Below are positions 27,101 to 34,675 of a stretch of DNA of 64,000 nucleotides, piece after piece (positions within the stretch are counted from its first letter, which is position 1; each line of letters opens with the position of its first letter). The DNA comes from a virus, in IMG/VR virus record IMGVR_UViG_3300012988_000001, positions 124,001 through 188,000 of that record; one strand, written 5' to 3'. A program made the translations under genes and the position numbers. The notes beneath the pieces are model-generated. The model searched no databases and was not told where the DNA came from. It worked only from the letters and a program-made list of their open reading frames with translations.

Positions 27101-28403
27101 TTCCACCAACATCACCAATATCTGCACCTTTTGCAGTGAGACTATCAGCAATTAGTTCGCTAGTACTAACTTTATATGGTTCAATACTTGATTTAGTATC
27201 AGTTGGACGTGCACTATCACTATAATCGAATTGGATAATACCATGATTACCAGAAGTTCCATCAGCAACAGTGAAAGTACTAAATTTAGAAATTGATGAT
27301 GCTGCACCCGTAATATTACCACCTACAGAAACTGATTGTAGTGAACTTGCACCGCTTACAGTTAATGAGTTTACAGATAGATCATCAAAGGTCAATCCAG
27401 ATACTGCACCAGTGATTTCTAGATCACCAACAGTGGTTTTACCAGTGAATACTGAACGACCAGCAACTTGTAGTTGTGGTTGGTCACCAATAGTACTGTT
27501 ACCCGTAATGTTTAAGTAATCGATTGTTGCTCTACCGATTGCATGTAGACCTGAAGTTCCACCAACAACACCGATATTTGCTGAATCAGATTCAACGATT
27601 TTTGAATTGACAGTATTTGTACTTACTTGATATGGCTCAATACTTGATTTAATATCAGTTGGGCGAGCAGGATCGTTATATGCAAATTCTACAATTGCGT
27701 CAGAACCTAGCATGTTCATGCGATTTACGGCGACAGTACTTGAAGAACCAGTTACGTTTCCTAGTAGGGTAGTATTACCACTAATACTTACGTTATTAAG
27801 AGTACTTAATTGAGAAACGGTAAGATTTGTGAAGTTACCAGAGGCAATTGTATATGAACCTGATAATGTACCATTAATTTCAACATCACCAAATGTTGAT
27901 TTACCAGTTACATTTAGTGTGCCACCTAGAATAGATGCACCATTTACTTTAAGAGTATCAGTTTCTAAGTCTTTTAGTGTAGCTTTTGTACCAGCAGCCA
28001 TGTTTAGGTTGCCATTTAGTTGTGAAACACCCGCTACGGTTAGTGAATCAGCAGAAGTTGCTTTAAATGATGCTGTGCCAGCAGATTGTGTGATTGCACC
28101 ATTTAGTGTTACAGGAGCAGCAAATGTGCTCGTACCGTTTACTGTAACAGTATCAGTACTTGCATTACCTAGAGTCGTGTTCCCAGTTACTGCTACATCG
28201 TTTAATGATGCAGTTCCAGTAGAACTAATATTTGCTAGGTTAGCAGTTCCAGATACGGTAATCTGTGTAAACGTTGCATCAGCGAAAACAACAGTCCCGT
28301 CAACTTGAAGATTACCATTAACAACTGCGTTGCCTTTAACTAGTAAATCCTTGTTGATAGTCCCATTGCCTGAAACGCCTAGGTCAGTTTTAATAGAGTA
28401 CAT
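24126..28403 (-). CDS. Large repetitive tail fibre / adhesin
   Basis: 1425 residues, almost all made of short Thr/Val/Gly/Ala/Asn beta-repeats of the type G-NTT-GGTLGVTGATT, consistent with a long triple beta-helix shaft. Two related modules of about 130 residues lie at roughly residues 209-337 and 350-483, each containing ARPTD-KSSIEPY-VST and GLHA-G-ATIDYL. Another unit (TGTTTGVTAEANVDGLDIAP) occurs twice. The C-terminal ~120 residues are a distinct domain (SWFIYITQDSTGG, CQVVYCGVGSIVDVF), probably the receptor-binding tip. A late-type promoter precedes it. Several long open frames on the opposite strand are artefacts of the repeats. Confidence 0.85.
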   Translation of the reverse strand: MYSIKTDLGVSGNGTINKDLLVKGNAVVNGNLQVDGTVVFADATFTQITVSGTANLANISSTGTASLNDVAVTGNTTLGNASTDTVTVNGTSTFAAPVTLNGAITQSAGTASFKATSADSLTVAGVSQLNGNLNMAAGTKATLKDLETDTLKVNGASILGGTLNVTGKSTFGDVEINGTLSGSYTIASGNFTNLTVSQLSTLNNVSISGNTTLLGNVTGSSSTVAVNRMNMLGSDAIVEFAYNDPARPTDIKSSIEPYQVSTNTVNSKIVESDSANIGVVGGTSGLHAIGRATIDYLNITGNSTIGDQPQLQVAGRSVFTGKTTVGDLEITGAVSGLTFDDLSVNSLTVSGASSLQSVSVGGNITGAASSISKFSTFTVADGTSGNHGIIQFDYSDSARPTDTKSSIEPYKVSTSELIADSLTAKGADIGDVGGTDGLHALGKATIDYLKIAGNSTIGTATPQLEVTGKSILGDVDFTGVVTGLTVDISGQDITPNSVVAAAGITGASVTTTTGTMTAGNGLDVTGGATFNGPVTVEGQTTTVKDLVVTGTTTGVTAEANVDGLDIAPNSVASTTTVSVGTDLTVTGETTTGGLTVNGVAGGLGGNALIVSGISTAGAITTTKTGTALDVTNNAHIGGTLTVDGNTSFGGSTGTTTIHDLVVTGTTTGVTAEANVDGLDIAPNSVAAVTSVQGATLASTGTTAVGTNLTVGGTATVTGDMTVNGTFTPAGGLDLSTVDVSAKSLTTTDNVTVGGNLAVTGNVTGTLKAASITASGTLGVTGASTLSTVTATDISASDLDLAGTLNVSGISTFDGNITSTNATVAIAKSTAITGDLSVSGTLTAGGIDLTGTAINAASLSTTGNVDVGGDLTVAGTFDLSATNVSAASLSSTGNTTVGANLVLTTGVITGAPQISGNTTIGGTLGVTGATTVAGLTATTLTVPNITGNTTFANNVTVTGTFTPSGGLDLSGADIEANSVTTAAGVDVGTALTVGTTLNVTGLSTLAGVNATNVTGSGVGKFGSVTADNGATVTAGNLTVTAGNIEQNGAATTTASFKKTSATQLHVGSLSWDEATYIAEIGGSTHISGDLDVDGTINAAINLTGRDIAPRSITTSQSITVGTTLGVTGQSTMASAIIGANGSTNNNLQINGNTVCTGDFTVQGLIIGTLDQTTSDVTFKSVTTTAGASIGTNATVGGTLGVTGTTTLGVVNSGNHAITGTLSTSGLATLNSASVTTTLGVSGNTTLGGTLGVTGATTLAGTTVSSLSVTGTSGFTGLVTTANLTSTGLITANDLTVTGTFSADIASLTTTSISTQKYEVIPATSASVASGTTWTSDGSSNVYNLTLTGAAGAVNIAPLPIVAGKAASWFIYITQDSTGGKTVNWDTSMSQIGDSIVNTAANSVSICQVVYCGVGSIVDVFIAQRNL
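26950..27780 (-). repeat. Duplicated ~130-residue module inside the large fibre gene
   Basis: Two successive copies (about 27780-27393 and 27356-26955) encode related sequences with SSIEPY, GLHA, ATIDYL and NSTIG in the same order. The copies have diverged but keep their spacing. Confidence 0.7.
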
Positions 28404-28445
28404 GAAATCCCTCCGTTGGAATTGTTGAACTATTATTGTTATGTG

Positions 28446-28453
28446 TATTTATT
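28446..28453 (-). promoter_or_regulatory. Late-type promoter octamer AATAAATA, large fibre
   Basis: Minus strand, 43 nt upstream of the start at 28403, between that start and the terminator of the preceding gene. Confidence 0.7.
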
Positions 28454-28461
28454 ACATGAAA

Positions 28462-28501
28462 GATAAAATAATCCAGAACACACTACATGTTCTGGATTAT
28501 T
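28462..28501 (-). terminator. Intrinsic terminator / strong hairpin
   Basis: A perfect 14-bp stem (28467-28480 with 28488-28501) and 7-nt loop. On the minus strand it is followed by TTTATC. It ends the unit containing the two fibre genes at 28503-30504. Confidence 0.75.
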
Positions 28502-28502
28502 A

Positions 28503-29381
28503 TTATTTGCCACTTATTACAATTTTACCGCTGAGAGGGGCATAAGTTCTAAATGTCACGTTACCGGAACCATCAATAATACTATCAGTGGAGATTAGTG
28601 TATAAGGAGCAACACTAGTTGCACCATCTACTACGTTCTCATAAATTGCAATATATAATGGACCAGCAGCTTGGTTGTGCGTTGTTGCAGGAATAGTAAG
28701 TACATACATATCTCCGCTTAGTACCCATTGAGCTTTATTAACAGGTGCACTGTAAGGTGTTGTCATGGTTGTTTCCCCTATAAGTTTAATGATATAGTAT
28801 TCAGATGGTTGGTCTAATACTCTTAGTGTAATATTACCGATATTATCTAGTAATACTTCAGGCTGTACACTATTGCCAGTTGCGTCCTGAACTTGCACTA
28901 GTACTCCAGCACCACGATTATGAATACTCTCCTGTAAAGTATATACATACATTCCACTAGCACTAACAAAATCGTTTGGCTGAACAATAAATGATGTTAC
29001 ATAATCTGAATCTGTAGGTGGTACTGGATTATTGAAAGGTTTCCACACTCCAGCATCTTTGATGAAAATATCAACGATGTTGGTGTCATCTACTTGGAAA
29101 TAAACGTTTCCATCTTCCCCAGTGCTTTGGTCTGGAACTGTAGTTCCTTTAAGAATGGTTCCACCACCACTTCCACCACCACCGTGAGTATTGAAGTATG
29201 CTAAAGTTACTACATGCGATTGTTCTACTGGGTCAGCAGCACTAATCGGAATTAGTTTTGTTCCTTTGTAATCCTGAGCAGCGATTGCTTCTTCACCCGG
29301 AAGGTAAGAAATTCGACCTCCATTTTTACCAAGGACGAAGGTAGGTTTCATTGTACCTTCAAAATTTGAAAATATAGCCAT
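28503..29381 (-). CDS. Tail fibre-type protein
   Basis: 292 residues. The N-terminus (FEGTMKPTFVLGKNGGRISYLPGEEAIAAQD) is followed by a Gly-rich hinge (GGGGSGGG). Then come two related beta-domains of about 75 residues (residues 140-210 and 215-292), each with a W/Y-x-YVYTL / MYVLTI strand, H-N-x-AG and a closing strand. The second ends LSGKIVISGK, like the end of the fibre at 21467. The parts suggest a short receptor-binding or connector fibre. It lies 10 nt downstream of the collagen-like gene and shares its late promoter. Confidence 0.7.
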   Translation of the reverse strand: MAIFSNFEGTMKPTFVLGKNGGRISYLPGEEAIAAQDYKGTKLIPISAADPVEQSHVVTLAYFNTHGGGGSGGGTILKGTTVPDQSTGEDGNVYFQVDDTNIVDIFIKDAGVWKPFNNPVPPTDSDYVTSFIVQPNDFVSASGMYVYTLQESIHNRGAGVLVQVQDATGNSVQPEVLLDNIGNITLRVLDQPSEYYIIKLIGETTMTTPYSAPVNKAQWVLSGDMYVLTIPATTHNQAAGPLYIAIYENVVDGATSVAPYTLISTDSIIDGSGNVTFRTYAPLSGKIVISGK

Positions 29382-29391
29382 AATAGTCTCC

Positions 29392-30504
29392 TTAGATGTG
29401 ATCGCTAATTGGTTCTATTGGTGACTGCCATGCTAGTGTTACAATAATGTGCAAACTACCAGTACTTGAATTATTAACGGATTCGTTAAAAATACAAGAT
29501 AGAATTTCATCTTGATCACTTGGTTCATGGTTAATTTCATCAACAATGAAACGATATGTACTGCGAATATCAAAGTACTCGCTAGGTGCAATAACAATAC
29601 CATCAGTTTCTGATTGTACTGTGCCACCAAAGCGTACAAACATTTCTAGCACATCATTATTATATGCTTCTTCCATATTCACTTGAATATTAGAAACTAC
29701 ATATCCAGCAGGAACAGTACCGATTACAAGTAATGCGTTATTATAGCTGTGGTCAATGTTGTTGACGATAACTTTAATATCCTTACCGGGTTCACCTTGA
29801 TCGCCTTTGATTGAATCCCCTTGGTTACCTTTTGGACCACGGAATTGCATACCATCAGACCATTGTGTACCTACTTCTGGTGCAGGTTTGGCTTCTACGT
29901 AATAGATTTCACCATCTTCTGTGTTATAGAATGTGTAACCAATTGGTAGGCCAGTTAATGGAGGGAATACTGAATCTTGTAAGTCGATAATAAAGCGACC
30001 ACGTAGACCTTGTTCACCACGCCATTGATACGAAGTCCATGAAGTAGTGTCTAAGTCGTAAATGTAAATCTTACCATCATCGGTATTATAAAAAACGAAT
30101 TCGTCAAATAGACCAGTTGTTGGAAGTTCTGTGCCTTGTGCGTCAATTTGGAATGGGCGACCTTGTTCACCTTGTTCACCACGACCAAATGGGGTTCTTA
30201 CCCAAGTTACCGGAATTACACCGGGTTCAGATGTTTTGAAATATAGATAGAGTGGAGTACTCGCAAGGCTCAAGTAAGACCAGTTTAAAGGTTGTTCCGG
30301 CTGATAGTTCTCATCCGGTACATCCATACCGATTTGATCAGGTAGAAAACTTAGACCATTTTCCCCATCACGTCCTACAACAAGACCTAGATCTTCTTTC
30401 GTATTATCTGCATAAGTTACAATAAGGTGTCCTGCTTCGTTAATGTTGAAGGTTTCACCAGCACAATTACAAGAAGACGACCCATTGTTAAATGAAATTG
30501 TCAT
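29392..30504 (-). CDS. Fibre-type protein with collagen-like segments
   Basis: 370 residues from the ATG at 30504, which has AAGGAAAT just upstream. An in-frame ATG at 30531 lies only 9 nt from the late promoter and lacks a ribosome-binding site. Gly-x-x collagen-like stretches occur twice (GEQGEQGRPF and GPKGNQGDSIKGDQGEPGKD), separated by repeated FYNT-DG-IY units. The last ~110 residues are a beta-rich domain. Such proteins form trimeric fibres or hinge segments on phage tails. It is the first gene of the leftward fibre block and diverges from the tail genes at 30609. Confidence 0.72.
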   Translation of the reverse strand: MTISFNNGSSSCNCAGETFNINEAGHLIVTYADNTKEDLGLVVGRDGENGLSFLPDQIGMDVPDENYQPEQPLNWSYLSLASTPLYLYFKTSEPGVIPVTWVRTPFGRGEQGEQGRPFQIDAQGTELPTTGLFDEFVFYNTDDGKIYIYDLDTTSWTSYQWRGEQGLRGRFIIDLQDSVFPPLTGLPIGYTFYNTEDGEIYYVEAKPAPEVGTQWSDGMQFRGPKGNQGDSIKGDQGEPGKDIKVIVNNIDHSYNNALLVIGTVPAGYVVSNIQVNMEEAYNNDVLEMFVRFGGTVQSETDGIVIAPSEYFDIRSTYRFIVDEINHEPSDQDEILSCIFNESVNNSSTGSLHIIVTLAWQSPIEPISDHI

Positions 30505-30539
30505 ATTTATTTCCTTATGAGTTGTTGTCATATTACAGA

Positions 30540-30547
30540 TATTTATC
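30540..30547 (-). promoter_or_regulatory. Late-type promoter octamer GATAAATA, leftward fibre block
   Basis: Minus strand, 36 nt upstream of the preferred start at 30504. It lies 23 nt from the oppositely oriented late octamer at 30571. Confidence 0.7.
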
Positions 30548-30570
30548 AGGTAAAATTACATTTGACTTCC

Positions 30571-30578
30571 AATAAATA
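30571..30578 (+). promoter_or_regulatory. Late-type promoter octamer AATAAATA, rightward tail genes
   Basis: It ends 31 nt before the start at 30609. TAAATAA here can pair with TTATTTA just downstream, an AT-only fold of uncertain meaning. Confidence 0.7.
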
Positions 30579-30608
30579 ATTAAAAGTTTATTTACGAGGG
30601 CTAATACA

Positions 30609-31106
30609 ATGGCTTTAAGATCAAAGAATTTTCTTTTCAGAAGAAAGGACAAAAGCGGAGTTTGGCAAGATTACCAAGACTCTGATACATGGTATCCTAC
30701 CAATGAAGACTTTTATTGGAACGAAGTTTCATTAAGCCTTCCTGCTGGTGGATATTGGGGTAGTACTACAGGATTGCATACAATTGCATTCACATTGCGT
30801 GAATTCATAGGACGTATATATGTTCAAGCAACATTAGCTAGTGACCCACAAGAAGAAGATTGGTTCCCAATAAAATTTAATGAAAACTGTAAATATTATA
30901 TGGAATTCACTGATACACGAATCTATAACTCAAACACTGGCGTTCTTATGACCGATCCGGGTGCGACAGGTACATTCGCTGAATCATTAACTGGAAACTT
31001 CACTTACCTACGAGTTGGTATCGACCGCAACTATATTAGTCACGACCCAACAATTCTACAAAAACGTATGAGCGGGAAGCTAGAAGAAATTCAAATTAAC
31101 TACTAA
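30609..31106 (+). CDS. Virion structural protein, tail fibre/baseplate region
   Basis: 165 residues, rich in aromatic residues and predicted all-beta (WQDYQDSDTWYPTNEDFYWNEVSLSLPAGGYWGS). It is the first of three co-transcribed genes with a late promoter and short spacings, set between fibre genes and neck genes. No enzyme motif is present. Proteins of this size and position in T4-related phages are usually small tail or fibre-network components. The assignment rests on context. Confidence 0.55.
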   Translation: MALRSKNFLFRRKDKSGVWQDYQDSDTWYPTNEDFYWNEVSLSLPAGGYWGSTTGLHTIAFTLREFIGRIYVQATLASDPQEEDWFPIKFNENCKYYMEFTDTRIYNSNTGVLMTDPGATGTFAESLTGNFTYLRVGIDRNYISHDPTILQKRMSGKLEEIQINY

Positions 31107-31115
31107 GGAAATGAA

Positions 31116-31724
31116 ATGGAAACCAAAATTGAACAACCGTTCTTGTTCGTTAAAGGTCATGTACTTATTACAGACGTAACCGACCCAGAAAACGAGAAAG
31201 TACTTCTCGATAAAGCAAACGCAATTCACCCAGAGAATATGAGCCGTGCAATAGCTGATGCGTTAGCTAATAACGTAGACAGTCTTGGTGTTAGTATTGG
31301 TGCTATTTCTGAAATGCGTTTCGGTAATGGCGGGACTGTAGTATTAAGTACTGGTCGCGTAACTTACAAGACTCCACGCGTAACATCATTCGGTGGACTT
31401 TATTCCGAAACCTACGCTAAAAAAATTAACCCACGCGTTACTGCTGGTGTTGATTCTCAATATAACAATATCACAACTATGCACATTCCCGGTCAAGTAT
31501 ATACCGATATCATTTGTGTATGTACTCTAGGACTAGGCGAGCCAAGTGGTCAGAACACAAGTTCAAGTACAAACATGGATGGAACATACGTATTCGATGA
31601 GCTTGGCCTTTATACTGATGGTGCTAATGGATTACCACTAACTCATATTATCTTCCATCCAGTAGAGAAAAGTGCTAACCGTGTATTACAAGTAAAATAC
31701 ACAGTTCGAGTACAACTACAATAA
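31116..31724 (+). CDS. Virion structural protein, probable baseplate/fibre component
   Basis: 202 residues. The end contains YVFDELGLYTDGANGLPLTHIIFHP and RVLQVKYTVRVQLQ, a pattern (FDELGLY, then H-I-F-P, then R-Q-YT-R) that recurs in tail proteins of large myoviruses. The first 100 residues include a conserved-looking RFGNGGTVVLSTGRVTYKTPR strand block. The spacing is 9 nt after the previous gene and 10 nt before the next, with AAGGA ribosome-binding sites. The exact T4 equivalent is not clear. Confidence 0.6.
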   Translation: METKIEQPFLFVKGHVLITDVTDPENEKVLLDKANAIHPENMSRAIADALANNVDSLGVSIGAISEMRFGNGGTVVLSTGRVTYKTPRVTSFGGLYSETYAKKINPRVTAGVDSQYNNITTMHIPGQVYTDIICVCTLGLGEPSGQNTSSSTNMDGTYVFDELGLYTDGANGLPLTHIIFHPVEKSANRVLQVKYTVRVQLQ

Positions 31725-31734
31725 GGATGTTTAA

Positions 31735-32838
31735 ATGATTAACTATGTAATTAAACGAAGTAATGGAAAGATTTATGCATCTATTCCAAGTAACTCAATA
31801 TTAGGCCCGAATCAACCAAATACTAACCCAGCACCAATTAACCTAGTTGGTCGAAATAAAGTTGGTTATGGTCAAGCATGGGATGAAAACGCATTATGGC
31901 AAGCTGAAAACTTTGCAGGACAATTGGCTCCAAAGGGTTCAGTAATCGGTCAAATCTGGTACAGATATACTTCCGGTACTGGTGAACTATTAATTTCATT
32001 AGTGGACAATGCTCGTCAACCAGACGCCAGCCAACCGGACACTGAATTAGATTGGGCTGCAATCCCAATGATTACAGTATTCAATACTGTTCCAGATGGT
32101 TCAAACTCAATCATGGGTAGAATGGTGTTGACAAATAATGGCGATTCACTTAAAGTACTAATGAAGGATAAAGAGTGGCGTGAAATTCAAACAACTCGTC
32201 CACAAAACAAACAATTTGAATCTTTGCTTGATATCGAATATGATGCCGGAACAAAATATATTTCGTTCACACAAACTTCATCATTACGTCCAATTTCGTA
32301 TTTTAACGTTGGGGCAGCGAGTGAAGTTGATGATGCAGGATATACAGTGTTCCAAAATGGTGATGGTGTTTTCCAATTTGGATCAAACTATTTCTACGAA
32401 CTAAAAATTATCGGGCGTGAAGTAACAACACAGAATGGTAATATCGTTTCAGTTCCACAAAACTATAAAACTTGGCTAATTAAGGGTTCTTGGTATGTGA
32501 ATAATGAAGGTACGTATGTTCCGGGAACTACGGTGGCTTCAGCATTACCAGATCCACGTCGTGTTGCCAACCTAACTCAAAATATAGACATTATTGATAG
32601 TACTCAAGACACTTGGAACGTATCAGTCAATATAAATGGTATTGATGTATCACTACCGGGAGCTAATGGCACAACGCAAGCGGATTATGAAAACTATGTT
32701 CTTTCTTCTCTTAATAGTAATAAGAACTTGGGTATTCGAATTGATGGAAACATTACAGGTTTAGCCGCAGGGCAAACAAAATTAACACAATGGTCAGTAT
32801 TCATTAAAATTACTGGCGTACCACCAATCGGTGTATAA
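31735..32838 (+). CDS. Virion structural protein, tail fibre/baseplate type
   Basis: 367 residues. The N-terminal region has INLVGRNKVGYGQAWDENALWQAENFAG and GSVIGQIWYRYTSGTGELLIS, a motif pair seen in many tail and fibre proteins of myoviruses. The rest is predicted beta-rich with no catalytic motif. It is the last gene of the rightward trio and ends at the bidirectional terminator at 32838-32868. It may attach fibres to the baseplate; that is inference from position. Confidence 0.6.
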   Translation: MINYVIKRSNGKIYASIPSNSILGPNQPNTNPAPINLVGRNKVGYGQAWDENALWQAENFAGQLAPKGSVIGQIWYRYTSGTGELLISLVDNARQPDASQPDTELDWAAIPMITVFNTVPDGSNSIMGRMVLTNNGDSLKVLMKDKEWREIQTTRPQNKQFESLLDIEYDAGTKYISFTQTSSLRPISYFNVGAASEVDDAGYTVFQNGDGVFQFGSNYFYELKIIGREVTTQNGNIVSVPQNYKTWLIKGSWYVNNEGTYVPGTTVASALPDPRRVANLTQNIDIIDSTQDTWNVSVNINGIDVSLPGANGTTQADYENYVLSSLNSNKNLGIRIDGNITGLAAGQTKLTQWSVFIKITGVPPIGV

Positions 32839-32868
32839 TAAAAAAGGAGGCAATTGCCTCCTTTTTTT
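32838..32868. terminator. Bidirectional terminator
   Basis: A-run, AAGGAGGC / GCCTCCTT stem around AATT, then a T-run; it lies between converging genes. Confidence 0.9.
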
Positions 32869-33328
32869 ATTTTGATAAACTATTCAAGAATGGTGTATCG
32901 TTTTTGATGGATTCCCATAGAGAAGTAAAGTCGTGGACAATGTTGGGATTGTATAAAGTACTCTTAGCCCCCGGATGGAGTGGCTTAGGCCAATTACCAA
33001 TTTTAACCCATGCATATCCTGCACTTTCATCATTCAAAATAGGAATAAACTCATCTTTGACAACTACAATAAAAGAATAGTACTTGAACTTACCATTCTT
33101 AGTACAGAATACATCAAATGGTATAATATCTTCTATAATAGGAACAGAGTTCCCAAGTTCTTCTAGTATCTCTCGGTGTAGTGCTTCAAGTGGTATTTCG
33201 TGATTCTCAATCTTACCACCTACGAAGCCCCAGTTGTTAGAGTACGTTACAGTGTCCGAGCGTAGATTTAACATCATACGCCCTGTACTCTTAGCTAGGA
33301 ATATAGCACCGACAGCTTCGTTTGTCAT
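32867..33328 (-). CDS. Nudix hydrolase (second)
   Basis: 153 residues with a perfect Nudix box at residues 38-59 (G38, E44, R52-E53, E56-E57, G59), preceded by NNWGFVGG. The N-terminus (AVGAIFLAKSTGRMMLNLRS) is typical of mRNA-decapping or oxidised-nucleotide Nudix folds, but the substrate is not determinable. Sequence outside the box differs greatly from the Nudix at 298, so the two probably have different substrates. It is the last gene of a late-type unit starting with gp14 and gp15, only 9 nt after gp15, which is unusual company for an enzyme. Confidence 0.88.
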   Translation of the reverse strand: MTNEAVGAIFLAKSTGRMMLNLRSDTVTYSNNWGFVGGKIENHEIPLEALHREILEELGNSVPIIEDIIPFDVFCTKNGKFKYYSFIVVVKDEFIPILNDESAGYAWVKIGNWPKPLHPGAKSTLYNPNIVHDFTSLWESIKNDTPFLNSLSK

Positions 33329-33337
33329 AAGTTCTCC

Positions 33338-34675
33338 TTAGTCTTTAAACCCAATTCTCCAGTAACCAGCCCGATACTTATTCATTACTCCACGATGCCA
33401 GCCGAATTCACTATTATAACGATAGTAACATTCATCGGAACTGTTGTAAACGTACCCACTGATCGTGGATGGTTCGATTATTTCTGCCCCGTCATTAGTA
33501 ATCTTAGCGAGGTAGTTAGGTGGTATAGTACTTTTCTTGTAATCTATATTCCGTTCTGATATATTAATGTATAATTGTTCAGGTAACGCATTAGTAAGCG
33601 GGTCTGCATCAACTATAAATTCTTTTATACCAGTAATGTTTTGGTAGATTGAAGAATCCACTTGCACAAGCAACTTATTTGCGTTATCATCTGTACCAAC
33701 GCTGATGACTTCACCCTTAATTGGGCTAGTGTCCTCAATCCCTTGCAAGAATCTAATTGATTTTTGCTTATTCTTGAAATCAGGCTCTAAGTACTTGAAA
33801 TATACATCCCATGAGAAGATTTTACCATTCCTAGATAATGTATTTAATCCTTCTCCAACTAAGGTAAGTTCATAAATCTCATTACTTTTGGTTGCACTGT
33901 CAATTTTCTCTACTTTTACTGCCATATTTTTAGGAGTAAACACATCAACGATAACATCATCAAAATCACTTAGTATAAAATCACTTTCAGTATTGGCTAA
34001 ATGCATATTAGTTACAATTTGTTGAATTAATTTTGGTTTAGTTACTTTTGCAGGTAGACTCATCCACACTTGGCACTTAAATTGCATAGTTGCAATGTCC
34101 AAATCGGTGTCAGTACCTTGTGGCATAGCTCTTGAACTGAATGTTGTCCCAATTAATTCAACATCAGTAAGAGAACACCAATCAAGTGGGTTCTCTGAGG
34201 TCTGTAATGTTACCGCCGGGGCAAATAATGTTGCTATTTGCTCCATTATTTCCATTTTAGAAGTAAGTAACGTTGTCCAAATGTTAACACTAAAGGTTAA
34301 ATCCCACGGAACTGGGTTAAAACGTTCGATAAAGTACTGTTTATCTAGTTCTGGTGTGTATTCATTTTGTGCTGGTGATACATTTGTACCCAAAACAATT
34401 TTTTGTGACCAATGCGAACGCACATCCTTACGTGCCATTGTGAATTCATCAACACTAACTGTCATCATTGGTGCAGATTTAGCTACGTTTTCACTACCAC
34501 CACTAATAATGTACTGTGCCATACGAGAAAAATCAGCATATCTGCACGGTACTTTTCGATATTTTGGATTTCCTTCATCATCAGTACCAAATTGTACTTG
34601 AAATTCACTAAAAAGCCAGATTAAGTGCATTAGTGTTCGACGGAATTGACCATCATAGAAATATTCAACTTTCAT
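33338..34675 (-). CDS. 15: Tail terminator / sheath stabiliser gp15-like
   Basis: 445 residues. The first 220 match T4 gp15: YFYDGQFRRTLMHLIWLFSEFQVQF, then KVPCRYADFSRM, FNPVPWDLTFSVNIWT and an ATMQFKCQVWMSLP strand. T4 gp15 (272 residues) caps the tail and connects it to the neck. The additional ~200 residues at the C-terminus (with SGYVYNSSDECYYRYNSEFGWHRG) are not in T4 and may form an extra collar domain. The ATG overlaps the stop of gp14 (TAATG-type junction), so the two are translationally coupled. Confidence 0.8.
   Translation of the reverse strand: MKVEYFYDGQFRRTLMHLIWLFSEFQVQFGTDDEGNPKYRKVPCRYADFSRMAQYIISGGSENVAKSAPMMTVSVDEFTMARKDVRSHWSQKIVLGTNVSPAQNEYTPELDKQYFIERFNPVPWDLTFSVNIWTTLLTSKMEIMEQIATLFAPAVTLQTSENPLDWCSLTDVELIGTTFSSRAMPQGTDTDLDIATMQFKCQVWMSLPAKVTKPKLIQQIVTNMHLANTESDFILSDFDDVIVDVFTPKNMAVKVEKIDSATKSNEIYELTLVGEGLNTLSRNGKIFSWDVYFKYLEPDFKNKQKSIRFLQGIEDTSPIKGEVISVGTDDNANKLLVQVDSSIYQNITGIKEFIVDADPLTNALPEQLYINISERNIDYKKSTIPPNYLAKITNDGAEIIEPSTISGYVYNSSDECYYRYNSEFGWHRGVMNKYRAGYWRIGFKD

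Noticed and set aside
24126-28403. Regular repeats that might be taken for a CRISPR array
   Set aside because: The repeats are in frame, divergent and protein-coding, with no constant-length spacers and no cas genes.
30505-30531. Start at 30531 for the collagen-like fibre gene
   Set aside because: It lies 9 nt from the late octamer with no room for a ribosome-binding site; the ATG at 30504 has AAGGA in place.
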